DNA of 28,919 nucleotides from CAZCDS01 sp964497585. GTDB lineage: Bacteria; Desulfobacterota; Desulfomonilia; Desulfomonilales; Desulfomonilaceae. The notes beneath the pieces were generated by a model that saw only the letters and a list, made by a program, of their open reading frames with translations, ran no database searches and was not told where the DNA came from. The position numbers and the translations under genes are program-made. How positions within the stretch are numbered: position 1 is the first letter of the stretch; each line of letters starts with the position of its first letter. Location: assembly GCA_964497585.1 (NCBI GenBank), contig CAZCDS010000079.1, positions 1 through 28,919 of the forward strand, in the 5' to 3' direction. Of the stretch, positions 6,696 through 14,989 are shown piece by piece.

Positions 6696-8708
6696 ATGAA
6701 ACAAATGAGCATGATGGTTGATCTTAACCGGTGCATCGGCTGCAAGACATGCATCGTTGCCTGCAGGAATCACCACGAGATAATCGATCATACCAAAGCC
6801 ATGCCGGACCAGATGCCCTATTACCTGCGCGTGGAGACCCGTGAACGAGGGTCTTTCCCAGACCTGTCTATGGATACGTGGGTCGTGCCATGCCAACATT
6901 GCCCGGATCCCCCTTGCAGGTCCGCTTGCCCCCAAGCGGCTATAAGCAAGGATTCAGAGACCGGAGTGGTTCGGATCGACCGGGAAAAATGCGACGGCTG
7001 CGACTTCAAGCCCGAGATGAAGGTGGAAGACAAAGTCATGCCGGCGCCATGTAAGTTGTCCTGTCCTGCCGGCCTCAATGTCCAGGGTTACGTTCAACTC
7101 GTCAAGCAGGGCAAGTATGAGGATGCGATCAAACTCATCTTGAAGAGAGTACCCCTGCCGGGGGTCCTGGGCCGAGTGTGCCCGCATCCCTGTGAAGAGG
7201 TGTGCCGCCGCAAGGAAGTTGACGACCCTGTGTCCATCCGCGAACTGAAACGGACGGCGGCGGACAAGGTCAACTTCGAACAGCTTGAGGTCCCCAAGAT
7301 AAAGGAGAACAATCACAAGGTAGCTGTTATCGGCTCGGGACCGGCTGGTCTCACTGCGGCGTATGATCTCAGACTCATGGGTTATAAGGTTACCATTTTC
7401 GAGGCTCTGGACGTTTTGGGTGGCATGCTCCGAGTAGGCATTCCAGACTACCGGCTGCCCGTTGAGGTTTTGGACGAAGAAATAGGATATCTGCTTCGCC
7501 ATGGAATCGAGACACGCACAGGGGTACGCTTCGGTACGGATGTTACCATGCAAGACCTAACCGAGGAAGGCTTTGGAGCCGTGCTTTTGGGAATTGGCCT
7601 CCAGAGTGCCGTGGAACTCAAAGTTCCCGGAAGTGACGCGGAGAACGTGGTAGACGCGGTGCGCTTTCTCAGAGAGATCAACCTGGGCACGAGAGAGCAA
7701 ATCGGTAAGAGCGCCGTGATCGTTGGTGGCGGCAATATGGCTATAGACGCCGCCCGCGCTACCAAACGATTGGGCTGTCCAAAAGTGACCGTGGTCTGCC
7801 TGGAGGATGAGTCTGACATGCCTGCTTATGTCGAGGAAATCGAGGGGGCAAGGCAGGAGGAGATCGAGTTCGTAACTCTGGCAGGCCCGATGGAAGTAGC
7901 ACTTGATAAAGGCAAAGTCGTCGGTCTCAAATGTACTAAGGTCGAGCCGGGTGTCCTGTTCGATGAGTTTGCCCGTCCTATGCCTGTTCCAGTGAAGGGC
8001 TCAGAGTTTGTTATCAAGTGTGACACGATTATTCCGGCCATCGGCCGAAAAATGGACGCTCCATGGATGTCAAACGGTACGGACCTAGCGACCACCGCTG
8101 GGGGCGCCTTTCATGTTTCCCACCAGATGCAGACGACCGTACCCTATGTGTTCGCAGCAGGTGATGCGGTGCGAGGACCGGCCTCAGTCATTCAGGCCAT
8201 CTCTGATGGGCACGCGGCGGCAGAGGCAATTCACCGATACCTCCAAGGGCTGCCCCTCTTGGCAGAACTGGCACATAAGGAAGAAGCCCCTCCCCCTGAG
8301 CAATACAGGTGGATGGCTGTGCCGTCCGGTATCTGCGAGACTGCTCCGAGGGAGAAAGCGGCTTATGTGGACCCAGGGGAGAGATCCGTGTGCTTCTTGG
8401 AGGAGTGCCTTGGCCTCACGGATGAGCAAGCGCAATCCGAAGCCAATCGCTGCCTCAACTGCGGCTGTTCGTGCATGCAGAGCTGCCCGTTCGATGTGAT
8501 CCAGTTTGACAACCAGGCGGGAACCTCTCACAAATGTGACCTGTGCTATGATCTTATCACTGCCGGTAAGGAACCGGTCTGCGTCGATGTCTGTTTGACC
8601 GAAGCGCTCTCGTTCGGTGAACGAGAGCTGCTGCAGCTCAAAGCTAAAGTTATGGAACGGACCACTATTGAGGCGCTGAGCAGAGCATCGCACATTTACG
8701 TGAAGTAA
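6696..8708 (+). CDS. Iron-sulfur flavoprotein: polyferredoxin with an inserted GltD-like FAD/NAD(P) module
   Basis: This 670-aa protein begins as a four-cluster electron-transfer subunit of the PsrB/NrfC/DmsB type: C13-C16-C19-C23, then C66-C69-C74-C78, then C99-C102. At that point, inside the third cluster motif, a complete GltD/NfnB-like module starts. It has an N-terminal Cys domain (C119, C123, C162, C166, C170), FAD-binding GSGPAG (213-218), a nucleotide-binding GGGNMAIDAAR motif, the C-terminal AAGDAVRGP FAD motif and RCLNCGC (585-591). The ferredoxin then resumes with C593-x3-C597-P, C614-C617, C629 and C633. The pyridine-nucleotide site reads VVCLEDESDMPA, without the VYRR arginines usual in NADPH-specific GltD, so NADH may be preferred (inference). 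It should carry electrons between NAD(P)H and the molybdoenzyme at 4539. A strong GGAGG site precedes the ATG. Confidence 0.9.
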   Translation: MKQMSMMVDLNRCIGCKTCIVACRNHHEIIDHTKAMPDQMPYYLRVETRERGSFPDLSMDTWVVPCQHCPDPPCRSACPQAAISKDSETGVVRIDREKCDGCDFKPEMKVEDKVMPAPCKLSCPAGLNVQGYVQLVKQGKYEDAIKLILKRVPLPGVLGRVCPHPCEEVCRRKEVDDPVSIRELKRTAADKVNFEQLEVPKIKENNHKVAVIGSGPAGLTAAYDLRLMGYKVTIFEALDVLGGMLRVGIPDYRLPVEVLDEEIGYLLRHGIETRTGVRFGTDVTMQDLTEEGFGAVLLGIGLQSAVELKVPGSDAENVVDAVRFLREINLGTREQIGKSAVIVGGGNMAIDAARATKRLGCPKVTVVCLEDESDMPAYVEEIEGARQEEIEFVTLAGPMEVALDKGKVVGLKCTKVEPGVLFDEFARPMPVPVKGSEFVIKCDTIIPAIGRKMDAPWMSNGTDLATTAGGAFHVSHQMQTTVPYVFAAGDAVRGPASVIQAISDGHAAAEAIHRYLQGLPLLAELAHKEEAPPPEQYRWMAVPSGICETAPREKAAYVDPGERSVCFLEECLGLTDEQAQSEANRCLNCGCSCMQSCPFDVIQFDNQAGTSHKCDLCYDLITAGKEPVCVDVCLTEALSFGERELLQLKAKVMERTTIEALSRASHIYVK

Positions 8709-8727
8709 CGTTCTGCCTGGGTTATGA

Positions 8728-8766
8728 GGCGGGCGCACTTCGGGACTTGGACCGGGGTCGCCCGCC
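8728..8766 (+). terminator. Hairpin after the redox operon
   Basis: GGCGGGCG (8728-8735) pairs perfectly with CGCCCGCC (8759-8766), 20 bp after the stop of the flavoprotein gene, and GTTTCGTT follows. The 23-base loop can fold further. Position and GC-rich stem suggest a terminator of the 3432-8708 operon, but the T tract is poor. Confidence 0.45.
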
Positions 8767-8807
8767 GTTTCGTTCAGGCGTACAAGAAGTAGCGGTGTGT
8801 TGATGAC

Positions 8808-8831
8808 ATGAGCACGCTATGCTGTGCTCAT
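8808..8831. promoter_or_regulatory. Perfect 8-bp inverted repeat
   Basis: ATGAGCAC (8808-8815) and GTGCTCAT (8824-8831) are exact reverse complements around an 8-base spacer. It lies about 100 bp beyond the redox operon and no T tract follows. It may be a second terminator element or a protein-binding site; nothing else nearby identifies it. Confidence 0.3.
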
Positions 8832-9435
8832 CTGAAGAGTTCTTATCTGATACTGATCCTGGATTCTAGAGGAGACGAACAAGCACAATTCTGAATGGTT
8901 GCGGATGACCTATGATCTCTGTGATGATGATGCACACAGAATTACATACTAATATACATATCTTACTGTATAGGTTCACCTCTTGTAATTTATATGATTC
9001 TTTGCACGCCTATATCGTCACTCATACACATTTGGTATTATAATGATATGCATTCAGATATATTTATTATGATGTTATTGCAAATCTCCTTCTTGTCGCT
9101 GAACCAACAGGACATTCGACCCGTAACATAAGCTCCTGTATCGTGATGATCATCTCGAACCCATGAGGCGGAATACCAGGCGTGAGGCCGATGACCGGGA
9201 CAATGCAAAATAGCGGTGCACTTTCTGGGAAAAACGGCAGGCAGATGTCGCAGAAAGCAGATATGATTTGAGACAGAAACACATAATTATATATGTTTGT
9301 TACTGTTTCTCAACATCTATTTCGCTGAACAGCCGCCTTGTGATCCCCGGTGGCCAAACCTGATCGATTACCGCTGGGTGATCGGTTTTGATGAGGTCGT
9401 TTGTTTGTCTTCTGGCAAGCTCGCTTGAGGTGGGG
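8832..9435. other. AT-rich intergenic region between convergent operons
   Basis: This gap separates the + strand redox operon from the 3' end of the - strand kinase operon. No credible gene is present; the one short minus-strand frame (9067-9282) has no family resemblance and crosses the repeat. The left half is markedly AT-rich and is a repeat shared with 17.0-17.2 kb. I see nothing identifiable from about 9130 to 9435. Confidence 0.55.
8925..9110 (+). repeat. AT-rich dispersed repeat, copy 1 (partner at 17025-17215)
   Basis: This stretch aligns collinearly and in the same orientation with about 17025-17215. Shared landmarks are ATGCACA followed by GAATTACAT and alternating AT runs, then CTATATxGTCACT, then GATGTTxTTG followed by AAATCTCCTTC. 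Identity looks like roughly two thirds by eye, with small gaps. It is non-coding and much more AT-rich than the genes around it. Origin is unknown; a decayed mobile element or a conserved spacer element are both possible. Confidence 0.65.
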
Positions 9436-10461
9436 CTAAGGTCTTTGACTCATGAGCAAGTCAAGGATAATATCCGTAGGGCTTTTCTTCTGCGCTATGA
9501 TCGCTGGCCGAGTCTGTAAAAAAGAGATGTCGCTCTCTTTTACGGACTCACCCCCAAAGGCCCATTCAATGTCTTGGGGTACGCCTTGGAAGTGCTCTTC
9601 TATCTGTTTTCCATATCTTCCGATCTCCTTTAATTCTTCGTCTGACAAGCAGAATTCCGAGCATTGATCGGTACGAACGTCTTTTTCAACTACGCCGCTT
9701 TCAGTACAGCAAATGCACCGCCTCTTGTCCCCGAGCCTCTTCTCAAGAATGCCCAGCGTGCGTTTATCCAGGATGAAATAGTCCGGGGTGACGGCTCCGC
9801 TCACAACACTCTCCCCCAACCCCCAGTTCGCTTCAATAATGATTTTGGTGTCGTCGCCGGTATTAGGGTCTGCTGTCAGTGTGACACCCGCCGTTCGTGC
9901 ATTGATCATTCCCAAAACCGCGACACCAATGGGATCGCTCTCTATGGGTAAATCATTTTGGGCTCGGAACGCGAGAGATCGAGGGTTGAAGGAACTCGAC
10001 CAGACCCGAATGACATTCCTCAACAAGTTGTCCGCTCCTCTCACGTTGAGGTGGGTCTCGTACTGTCCCGGACGGCTGACTGCTCCGGCAGAACGGACGG
10101 ATACAGGCGGATTGGGCATGCCACATCTTTGTTGCAGTTCATAGTATCTGGTCGTAATAGCTTGAGCCATATCCGATGGCATTTGCTGATTTTCCACGAT
10201 CCCACGGAGGATCGAGCTCACTTCCGCCCATTCGGACAGCTTCCGGTTGCCCCGGCCATGTGTATCAAAAAACTTCCTTATTTCTTGAGCGGCCTCCGTC
10301 TCATGAAAGAACTCATTGTATGCGTCCACAGAAAGGGCAAAACCGGCAGGCACAGGTAATCCCGTGCGAATGAGTTCCCCTAGGTTGGCGCACTTCTTAC
10401 CCACCAGATCATTATCCTCGCTGCACAACTCTTCAAGCCAGAACAACCATTTTCTCGCCAT
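9436..10461 (-). CDS. PEP synthase/PPDK-type ATP-binding subunit of a split dikinase
   Basis: This 341-aa protein corresponds to the N-terminal ATP-binding domain of the PEP synthase/pyruvate phosphate dikinase family only. It starts with the typical GKKCANLGELIRTGLPVPAGFAL and has VSVRSAGAVSRPGQYETHLNV, closer to the PPDK form (SVRSG..SMPG) than to the longer E. coli PpsA form. WGLGESVVSGAVTPD and DIEWAFGG near the C-terminus also match. It lacks the phosphohistidine and PEP/pyruvate barrel domains; the former is encoded separately at 12744-14408. Its size and content match the roughly 40-kDa subunit of phenylphosphate synthase. It is the last gene of a three-gene operon, 25 bp after the molybdoenzyme, with AGGAGG six bases before the ATG. 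It should bind ATP and transfer the beta-phosphate to the histidine of the partner. Confidence 0.85.
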   Translation of the reverse strand: MARKWLFWLEELCSEDNDLVGKKCANLGELIRTGLPVPAGFALSVDAYNEFFHETEAAQEIRKFFDTHGRGNRKLSEWAEVSSILRGIVENQQMPSDMAQAITTRYYELQQRCGMPNPPVSVRSAGAVSRPGQYETHLNVRGADNLLRNVIRVWSSSFNPRSLAFRAQNDLPIESDPIGVAVLGMINARTAGVTLTADPNTGDDTKIIIEANWGLGESVVSGAVTPDYFILDKRTLGILEKRLGDKRRCICCTESGVVEKDVRTDQCSEFCLSDEELKEIGRYGKQIEEHFQGVPQDIEWAFGGESVKESDISFLQTRPAIIAQKKSPTDIILDLLMSQRP

Positions 10462-10486
10462 CCTGATCCTCCTGTTTCATGGAGTG

Positions 10487-12628
10487 TCAGTCAGAAACCT
10501 TATATACTCGACACAAGGTGCCTCTGAGATTGGTGGAGGCGATCTGTGGATTATAGGGTGGCTCGCTGTTGGTCAAGATGTTGATATTGGATTCACGCCA
10601 GCCATGTAGACCGTCTGCATCTTTTTCGGGAAACCACCAGCCGTAGCTGGGGGCCACGACCCTCGGATCGATCCCGTCCGTAAGAAAAGCCCTTTGCTTG
10701 ATTCTGCCTCTGCGATTCTCGATGTACACCCAGTCTCCGTCCTCGATGCCCAAGCTCTCGGCAGTTTCAGGGTGAATCTCAACAACTGGATTTGGCTCCA
10801 TTCCCCGCACGCTGGCCACCTGTCTGTTGTTTGAGTGCCTGAAGCCCTCCGGGTGCCACGTCGTAAAAACCAAAGGATATTCCTTGGCCAACTCGGGAGC
10901 ACTGTAAAACGTCTCAGGAGGTTCATAATACACAGGAATGGGATCGTAGCCCCATTCCTCAAAGAGGCTGGAGTAAATCTCGACCTTGCCGGAGGGCGTA
11001 CTAAAACCCTTTCGTTCATGCTGTCTGTAAGCTTTTTCGGCCATGAAGTTTCCGATGCTGCGGAATTCCTCGAACGTGAGCCCCAAAGGTTTCAATATAG
11101 TATCTAGGGCTTCGTCAACCTCTTCCCAAAAATATTCACCCAGTCCCAACTTCTTTGCCAGTTCGTTGATCATCTTCTTATCCGGCCACGCCTCACCGAT
11201 CTGTGTGACTCTTTGGCGGACATGGATGAAGGGAGACCTGAATGCAACACCATTGACTTCAAGATACGTGGCTGCGGGGAGGACGATATCGGCCAATTCA
11301 GCGGTAGGGGTCATGAACTGATCGGACACATAGAGGAAATCCAATTCGTTGAGCGCCCTGTACACCTCCTGTGCATTTGCCCAGGTCATTAGAGGATTGT
11401 TGGCGTGAACACAGAGCACACTAACAGGATAAGGCCTCTTGTTGAGGATTGCCTTGACCAAGAGTTGGGAAGGCACAATACGAGCAAAGGGTACCGGTGC
11501 GAATCCTTCGTCGGCACCGATCATCTTCCTTCTTTGATCGCCACTCAATCTCTCATCCAGTGTGAAACTCAAGGCTTCAGCCTGACCTGGAGCATAGGTG
11601 GGCTTCAGGCCCAAAGGCAGATCGGAATAGTCTATATCCCCACCTGGGATCCCCAGATTCCCTGTAATGGCCCTCAGAATGGCAATGGCCCGAGCCGTCT
11701 GGACACTATTGAGGTCGTCGTCCATCGCGTTCCCATCCTGGATGGATGCCGGTCTCATTGACGCATAGACTCTGGCTGCCTCGAGGATTTTTTCTTTGGG
11801 CACCCAGGTAATTTCTTGCACCTTTTCGACCGGATAATCCTTCACATGCTCCTTAAGTTTATCAAAGCCGACCGTCCAGTCATTTACGAAAGACTTGTCA
11901 TAGAGGTCCTCATTGATGATGATGTTCATCATTCCTAATGCCAAGGCTAAATCCGTCTTAGGTCTCGGTCGGAGCCATAAATCAGCCTTCGCAGCCAGTC
12001 CGGTTTTCCTGGGATCGATAACAATGAGTTTTGTCCCATCGTTGAGTGCTTTTTGAAGCCGGACATAATTGGGAGGGTGTGTGTAAGCTATGTTGGCACC
12101 CCACATCACGACGCAGGCAGGGGGATAGTCAAGATCCGGCGATGAGTCTGTTCCAATGGTGCTGTAACCATACGTTATAGTGGCGCCTAGGCGTCTCGGC
12201 ACGGAACAAATAGTCCTCGTATCGCAGACGTTCGGTGTTCCAAAAACGTTGCACAGTCTCACGAGGTAATGTTCAAAGCCTTTTGGATCCCCATGGCTGA
12301 AAACGACAGACTCCGGGCCCCATTTTTCTTTTGCTTGGTTCATAGCTTGTGCTATAGCACCTAGAGCCTCATCCCACGAGATCCGCTGCCACTTGCCTTC
12401 ACCTCTTGCGCCGGCCCTCTTCAGAGGATACTTGAGGCGGTTTGGATGGTACAGGGTTTCGACGGCAGCCAGGCCTTTTATACACAAACTCCCCAAATTG
12501 GCCGGGCATTCCGGATCCCCTTCGACCCGGGTCACATTCCCATCTCGAACATGCACGAGCACGCCGCACATGCGGTAACACAAGTTGCAACAGCTCTTCA
12601 CAATTTCGTCCCAGGCTGACCGTGCCAT
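10487..12628 (-). CDS. Cytoplasmic molybdopterin enzyme related to acetylene hydratase/DMSO reductase family
   Basis: This 713-aa protein has an N-terminal [4Fe-4S] site (C14, C17, C21, C49), RISWDEALG, a likely molybdenum-ligand Cys at 141 in TRTICSVPRR, the QFMTPTAELADIVLPA motif and a C-terminal pterin-binding domain. It has no Tat signal and no partner iron-sulfur or membrane subunit. Overall length, single cluster and several motifs recall acetylene hydratase of Pelobacter. However, the aspartate that follows the second cluster Cys in that enzyme (Asp13) is Tyr18 here, so acetylene hydration is not supported. I chose the ATG at 12628, because AAGGAGG is seven bases upstream; the TTG at 12634 would be too close to it. 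The gene lies between the two subunits of a split ATP-dependent dikinase, so it probably acts on the same organic substrate before or after phosphorylation (inference). Confidence 0.87.
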   Translation of the reverse strand: MARSAWDEIVKSCCNLCYRMCGVLVHVRDGNVTRVEGDPECPANLGSLCIKGLAAVETLYHPNRLKYPLKRAGARGEGKWQRISWDEALGAIAQAMNQAKEKWGPESVVFSHGDPKGFEHYLVRLCNVFGTPNVCDTRTICSVPRRLGATITYGYSTIGTDSSPDLDYPPACVVMWGANIAYTHPPNYVRLQKALNDGTKLIVIDPRKTGLAAKADLWLRPRPKTDLALALGMMNIIINEDLYDKSFVNDWTVGFDKLKEHVKDYPVEKVQEITWVPKEKILEAARVYASMRPASIQDGNAMDDDLNSVQTARAIAILRAITGNLGIPGGDIDYSDLPLGLKPTYAPGQAEALSFTLDERLSGDQRRKMIGADEGFAPVPFARIVPSQLLVKAILNKRPYPVSVLCVHANNPLMTWANAQEVYRALNELDFLYVSDQFMTPTAELADIVLPAATYLEVNGVAFRSPFIHVRQRVTQIGEAWPDKKMINELAKKLGLGEYFWEEVDEALDTILKPLGLTFEEFRSIGNFMAEKAYRQHERKGFSTPSGKVEIYSSLFEEWGYDPIPVYYEPPETFYSAPELAKEYPLVFTTWHPEGFRHSNNRQVASVRGMEPNPVVEIHPETAESLGIEDGDWVYIENRRGRIKQRAFLTDGIDPRVVAPSYGWWFPEKDADGLHGWRESNINILTNSEPPYNPQIASTNLRGTLCRVYKVSD

Positions 12629-12703
12629 AAGCAAGCCTCCTTCAAAATCGAACAGATATCTTTCTCCCCTGCAGAAGGGTCAAACGGTAGAGATAGGCTT
12701 CAC

Positions 12704-12717
12704 GCGGTGGACACCGC
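12704..12717. promoter_or_regulatory. Short perfect hairpin between kinase and molybdoenzyme genes
   Basis: GCGGTG (12704-12709) and CACCGC (12712-12717) are exact complements around a 2-base loop, in the 115-bp gap after the phosphohistidine subunit. It could modulate read-through or protect the upstream transcript. There is no T tract. Confidence 0.3.
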
Positions 12718-12743
12718 CGATCTCTAAACGATCGCAAGCGCAT

Positions 12744-14408
12744 CTACTTTGCCTTCTCCAAGATGTAGACTACGCCCATGTGTCCATCGACCTTGATCCG
12801 ATCTCCAGTCCTAAGCTTCTTCGTCGCTTCACGCGTGCCAATAACGGCTGGAATTCCATATTCTCGAGCGCAGAGCACGGCATGGGACAGGCTGCCTCCT
12901 GCGTTGGTAACCACCCCACTGATGATGCTGAAGGCTGGCGTCCATGGAACCGCCGTTGCAACGGTAACCAGGATTTCGCCTGGCCGTAATTGATCTAAAT
13001 CCCGCTCATTGACAATAACACGGGCTGTTCCTTCGACAACACCCGGTGCCGAGGTACCGCCGTAAAGATCTGCTTTCAGCTCAGGTCTCACATTCGGCGG
13101 CGCAAAGGCGACCCTTGTGACGGCATTTTTCCTCGCCACGTCCGGATAGCTGTTGACGTCTCCATAGAAGGGTTTCGGTTCGATTTTTAGATAGCCTTGA
13201 TATTCTTCCTTCCGGGCTTGAACATAAGGCTTCAGATCTATTCTCTCCATGCTGATAGAGGCCTTCCTTATTTCGGGAGGGAGGAGATAAAAGATATCAT
13301 CACGTTCTTCGATGACACCCTTTTCAGCAAAACGTTTTCCGTATTCCAGAAATATCCGTCTGCCGATAGCTGCGGCCTGTTGATCAAGATACCAATTGTG
13401 CTCCTCGCTGAATACGCTGCATTTTTGAGCGACCTTCATCAGCTTTTCAAACCATTCTCGTTGACCTGCTGGAGCTTTTGCCAGGATTTCCTTCTCCGCT
13501 TCCTCCCTCTCTCTTGCCAATCGCTCACGATCTTGATCGAGACTGAAATTCCCCCCCTTGGCAATGTTCTGCTTTATATCTCGCAAAGGAAGACTGGGAT
13601 CCTCAATCCAGCTGGGACTGCTTACGTCCCACAGATCGATGTTCCTCCATCCCTCCACTCTAAGCCATTGATAATATTCTTCCAGCCATTTTTTGCCTTC
13701 CTCAATCCTCTCAAGTTTAGACAACAGATCCCTGTCCTCCGTGTTCACAAAAACATCTTCAAGTTTCAATTCAACGGCCTTTCTTCCAAATTCCCACAGA
13801 TCCCTGTTCACACGAAATAGCCGGTTATCGAAGCCTGAAAGCAGCTTCTTAAAGGTGAGGTCCTCCTTGCCCAACCCCAACAATTTTTCGCAAAGCTCCG
13901 AGAAGAGGCCGTAGATGGTAAAAACGGCATACATCCAGTAGAAATGAATCTCTCGCCATCGATAGTGGATTCGGGAAAAAAAAGCCTCAAAATGTTCACG
14001 AAGCTCTATGTCCCCTGCATTCTCGACGTCAAATTGCTTGAACTCCTCAACCACCGCCATCCACACTTCCATTTCTTTCTTCCAATTGCCGTCAAAGTCC
14101 TCGATGAAGGGTCTTATATTCTCTCGGAACGCCTTTTCCCTTTCTGGGACCTCCTCGGGTTTGCATTCGATCACGCTGAAGTAGGAATACCCGTCAATGA
14201 TTCTTTCATCCCACCCTTTCGTTTCCGGTGTCTTCAGCTTTTCACAACCGTACTGCATCCCATAGGTCAGCGCGTCGGTCCACAAAAAGCCGGTGAGGGG
14301 GACGAGTCCTTTGGGAAAATGGGCCAAGTCGGCCATCCAGACCTTATAGGCTTTTAGGTCCCGGTCGGGATCGAATTCAAATTGAGTCATTCCATAACAT
14401 GCTGTCAT
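12744..14408 (-). CDS. Phosphohistidine-domain subunit of a split dikinase (phenylphosphate synthase-like)
   Basis: This 554-aa protein ends in the swivelling phosphohistidine domain of PEP-utilising enzymes: GGTSAPGVVEGTARV, then TNAGGSLSHAVLCAREYGIPAVIGT with the phosphorylatable His at about 509. The preceding 400 residues are mainly helical and charged, as in the substrate-binding part of phenylphosphate synthase protein 1 and rifampin phosphotransferase. The PEP/pyruvate barrel is absent, so it is not a PEP synthase. Together with the ATP-binding subunit at 9436 it makes the three-domain set ATP grasp, acceptor binding, His swivel. The third CBS-domain subunit of Thauera phenylphosphate synthase is not seen here. 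I chose the ATG at 14408 because AGGAGG is six bases upstream; the frame stays open further upstream (to 14645) but runs into a dispersed repeat. It is the first gene of the operon. Confidence 0.85.
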   Translation of the reverse strand: MTACYGMTQFEFDPDRDLKAYKVWMADLAHFPKGLVPLTGFLWTDALTYGMQYGCEKLKTPETKGWDERIIDGYSYFSVIECKPEEVPEREKAFRENIRPFIEDFDGNWKKEMEVWMAVVEEFKQFDVENAGDIELREHFEAFFSRIHYRWREIHFYWMYAVFTIYGLFSELCEKLLGLGKEDLTFKKLLSGFDNRLFRVNRDLWEFGRKAVELKLEDVFVNTEDRDLLSKLERIEEGKKWLEEYYQWLRVEGWRNIDLWDVSSPSWIEDPSLPLRDIKQNIAKGGNFSLDQDRERLAREREEAEKEILAKAPAGQREWFEKLMKVAQKCSVFSEEHNWYLDQQAAAIGRRIFLEYGKRFAEKGVIEERDDIFYLLPPEIRKASISMERIDLKPYVQARKEEYQGYLKIEPKPFYGDVNSYPDVARKNAVTRVAFAPPNVRPELKADLYGGTSAPGVVEGTARVIVNERDLDQLRPGEILVTVATAVPWTPAFSIISGVVTNAGGSLSHAVLCAREYGIPAVIGTREATKKLRTGDRIKVDGHMGVVYILEKAK

Positions 14409-14518
14409 GTCAATCCTCCTTTCCCCTGTAAGAGGTTGTTGTATGAACGGTGATCCCATCCTCACTTGCCTGGTGCTATCTGGGCGCACCAACAACCGTT
14501 TCTTGTTGCAAAAATCGA

Positions 14519-14751
14519 TGATATCCGGAATTATGCGGCGGGCTTGCCATTTTGACCCTCTTGGCACCCTTGAGGGGTAGAAGGGTCGTTGCGCTGACGC
14601 CGAAAAGGTCTCCGTGGGGAGTCCCACGTGAGCGGACCCAAGCAAAACCGTAGTGACGTTGATGAAAAAGCCCCTTTCGGTCCGTTTCTGAGCGTACTAC
14701 ACCCTCCGCCACTCCGTCAAACAGTTTTTTGACCGTGCGCGTCACCGGAAC
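14519..14751 (-). repeat. Dispersed element with conserved hairpins, copy 1 (partner at 17282-17513)
   Basis: Read on the minus strand, this region aligns over about 230 bases with 17282-17513 on the plus strand. Shared blocks are GCTCAGAAAC, TTTTCATCAA, GTTTTGC, CCCCACGGAGA followed by CTTTT, and GCCGCATAATTCC near the end. Two hairpins are retained in both copies: CGTGG/CCACG at 14613-14628, and ACCC-loop-GGGT at 14566-14578. The latter is TTCC-loop-GGGA in copy 2, a compensatory change. It lies upstream of the kinase operon start at 14408. It may be the 3' end of an IS element, since the transposase remnant is just upstream, or a structured RNA. Confidence 0.6.
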
Positions 14752-14984
14752 ACAGCTCGGTAATGTCGGGCCGATGGGAAGACCGACTCCACTTGGACTT
14801 GCCACATTTGACCATGGTATGCGACCTTCTTCCCCTCTTTGGTCCGATTCTCAACGTCGCCGCGACTGTTGTACACCTTGACTACCTTCCCGGTAGGCTG
14901 CCTGGTACTGGTCACGATAAACCCGATCCTCGGGAAGAGTTCCCCAGCGTGCCGAGGATCACAGATCCTATTGCTGGACCACAT
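14742..14984 (-). pseudogene. IS1380-family transposase remnant
   Basis: The minus-strand frame contains HAGELFPRIGFIVT followed by VVKVYNSRGDVENRTKEGKK. This matches the C-terminal catalytic region of IS1380-family DDE transposases (their GELFPRVGFIVT and VVRFYNxRGxAExxIKEGK), including the glutamate after RG. Homology ends abruptly after KEGKK, and the upstream 350 residues of a normal transposase are missing. It is a dead fragment. Its orientation places its 3' side against the dispersed element at 14519-14751. Confidence 0.7.
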
Positions 14985-14989
14985 GGCCT

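Noticed and set aside
9067..9282. Minus-strand 71-aa frame
   Set aside because: It overlaps the AT-rich repeat, lacks a ribosome binding site and shows no recognisable family.
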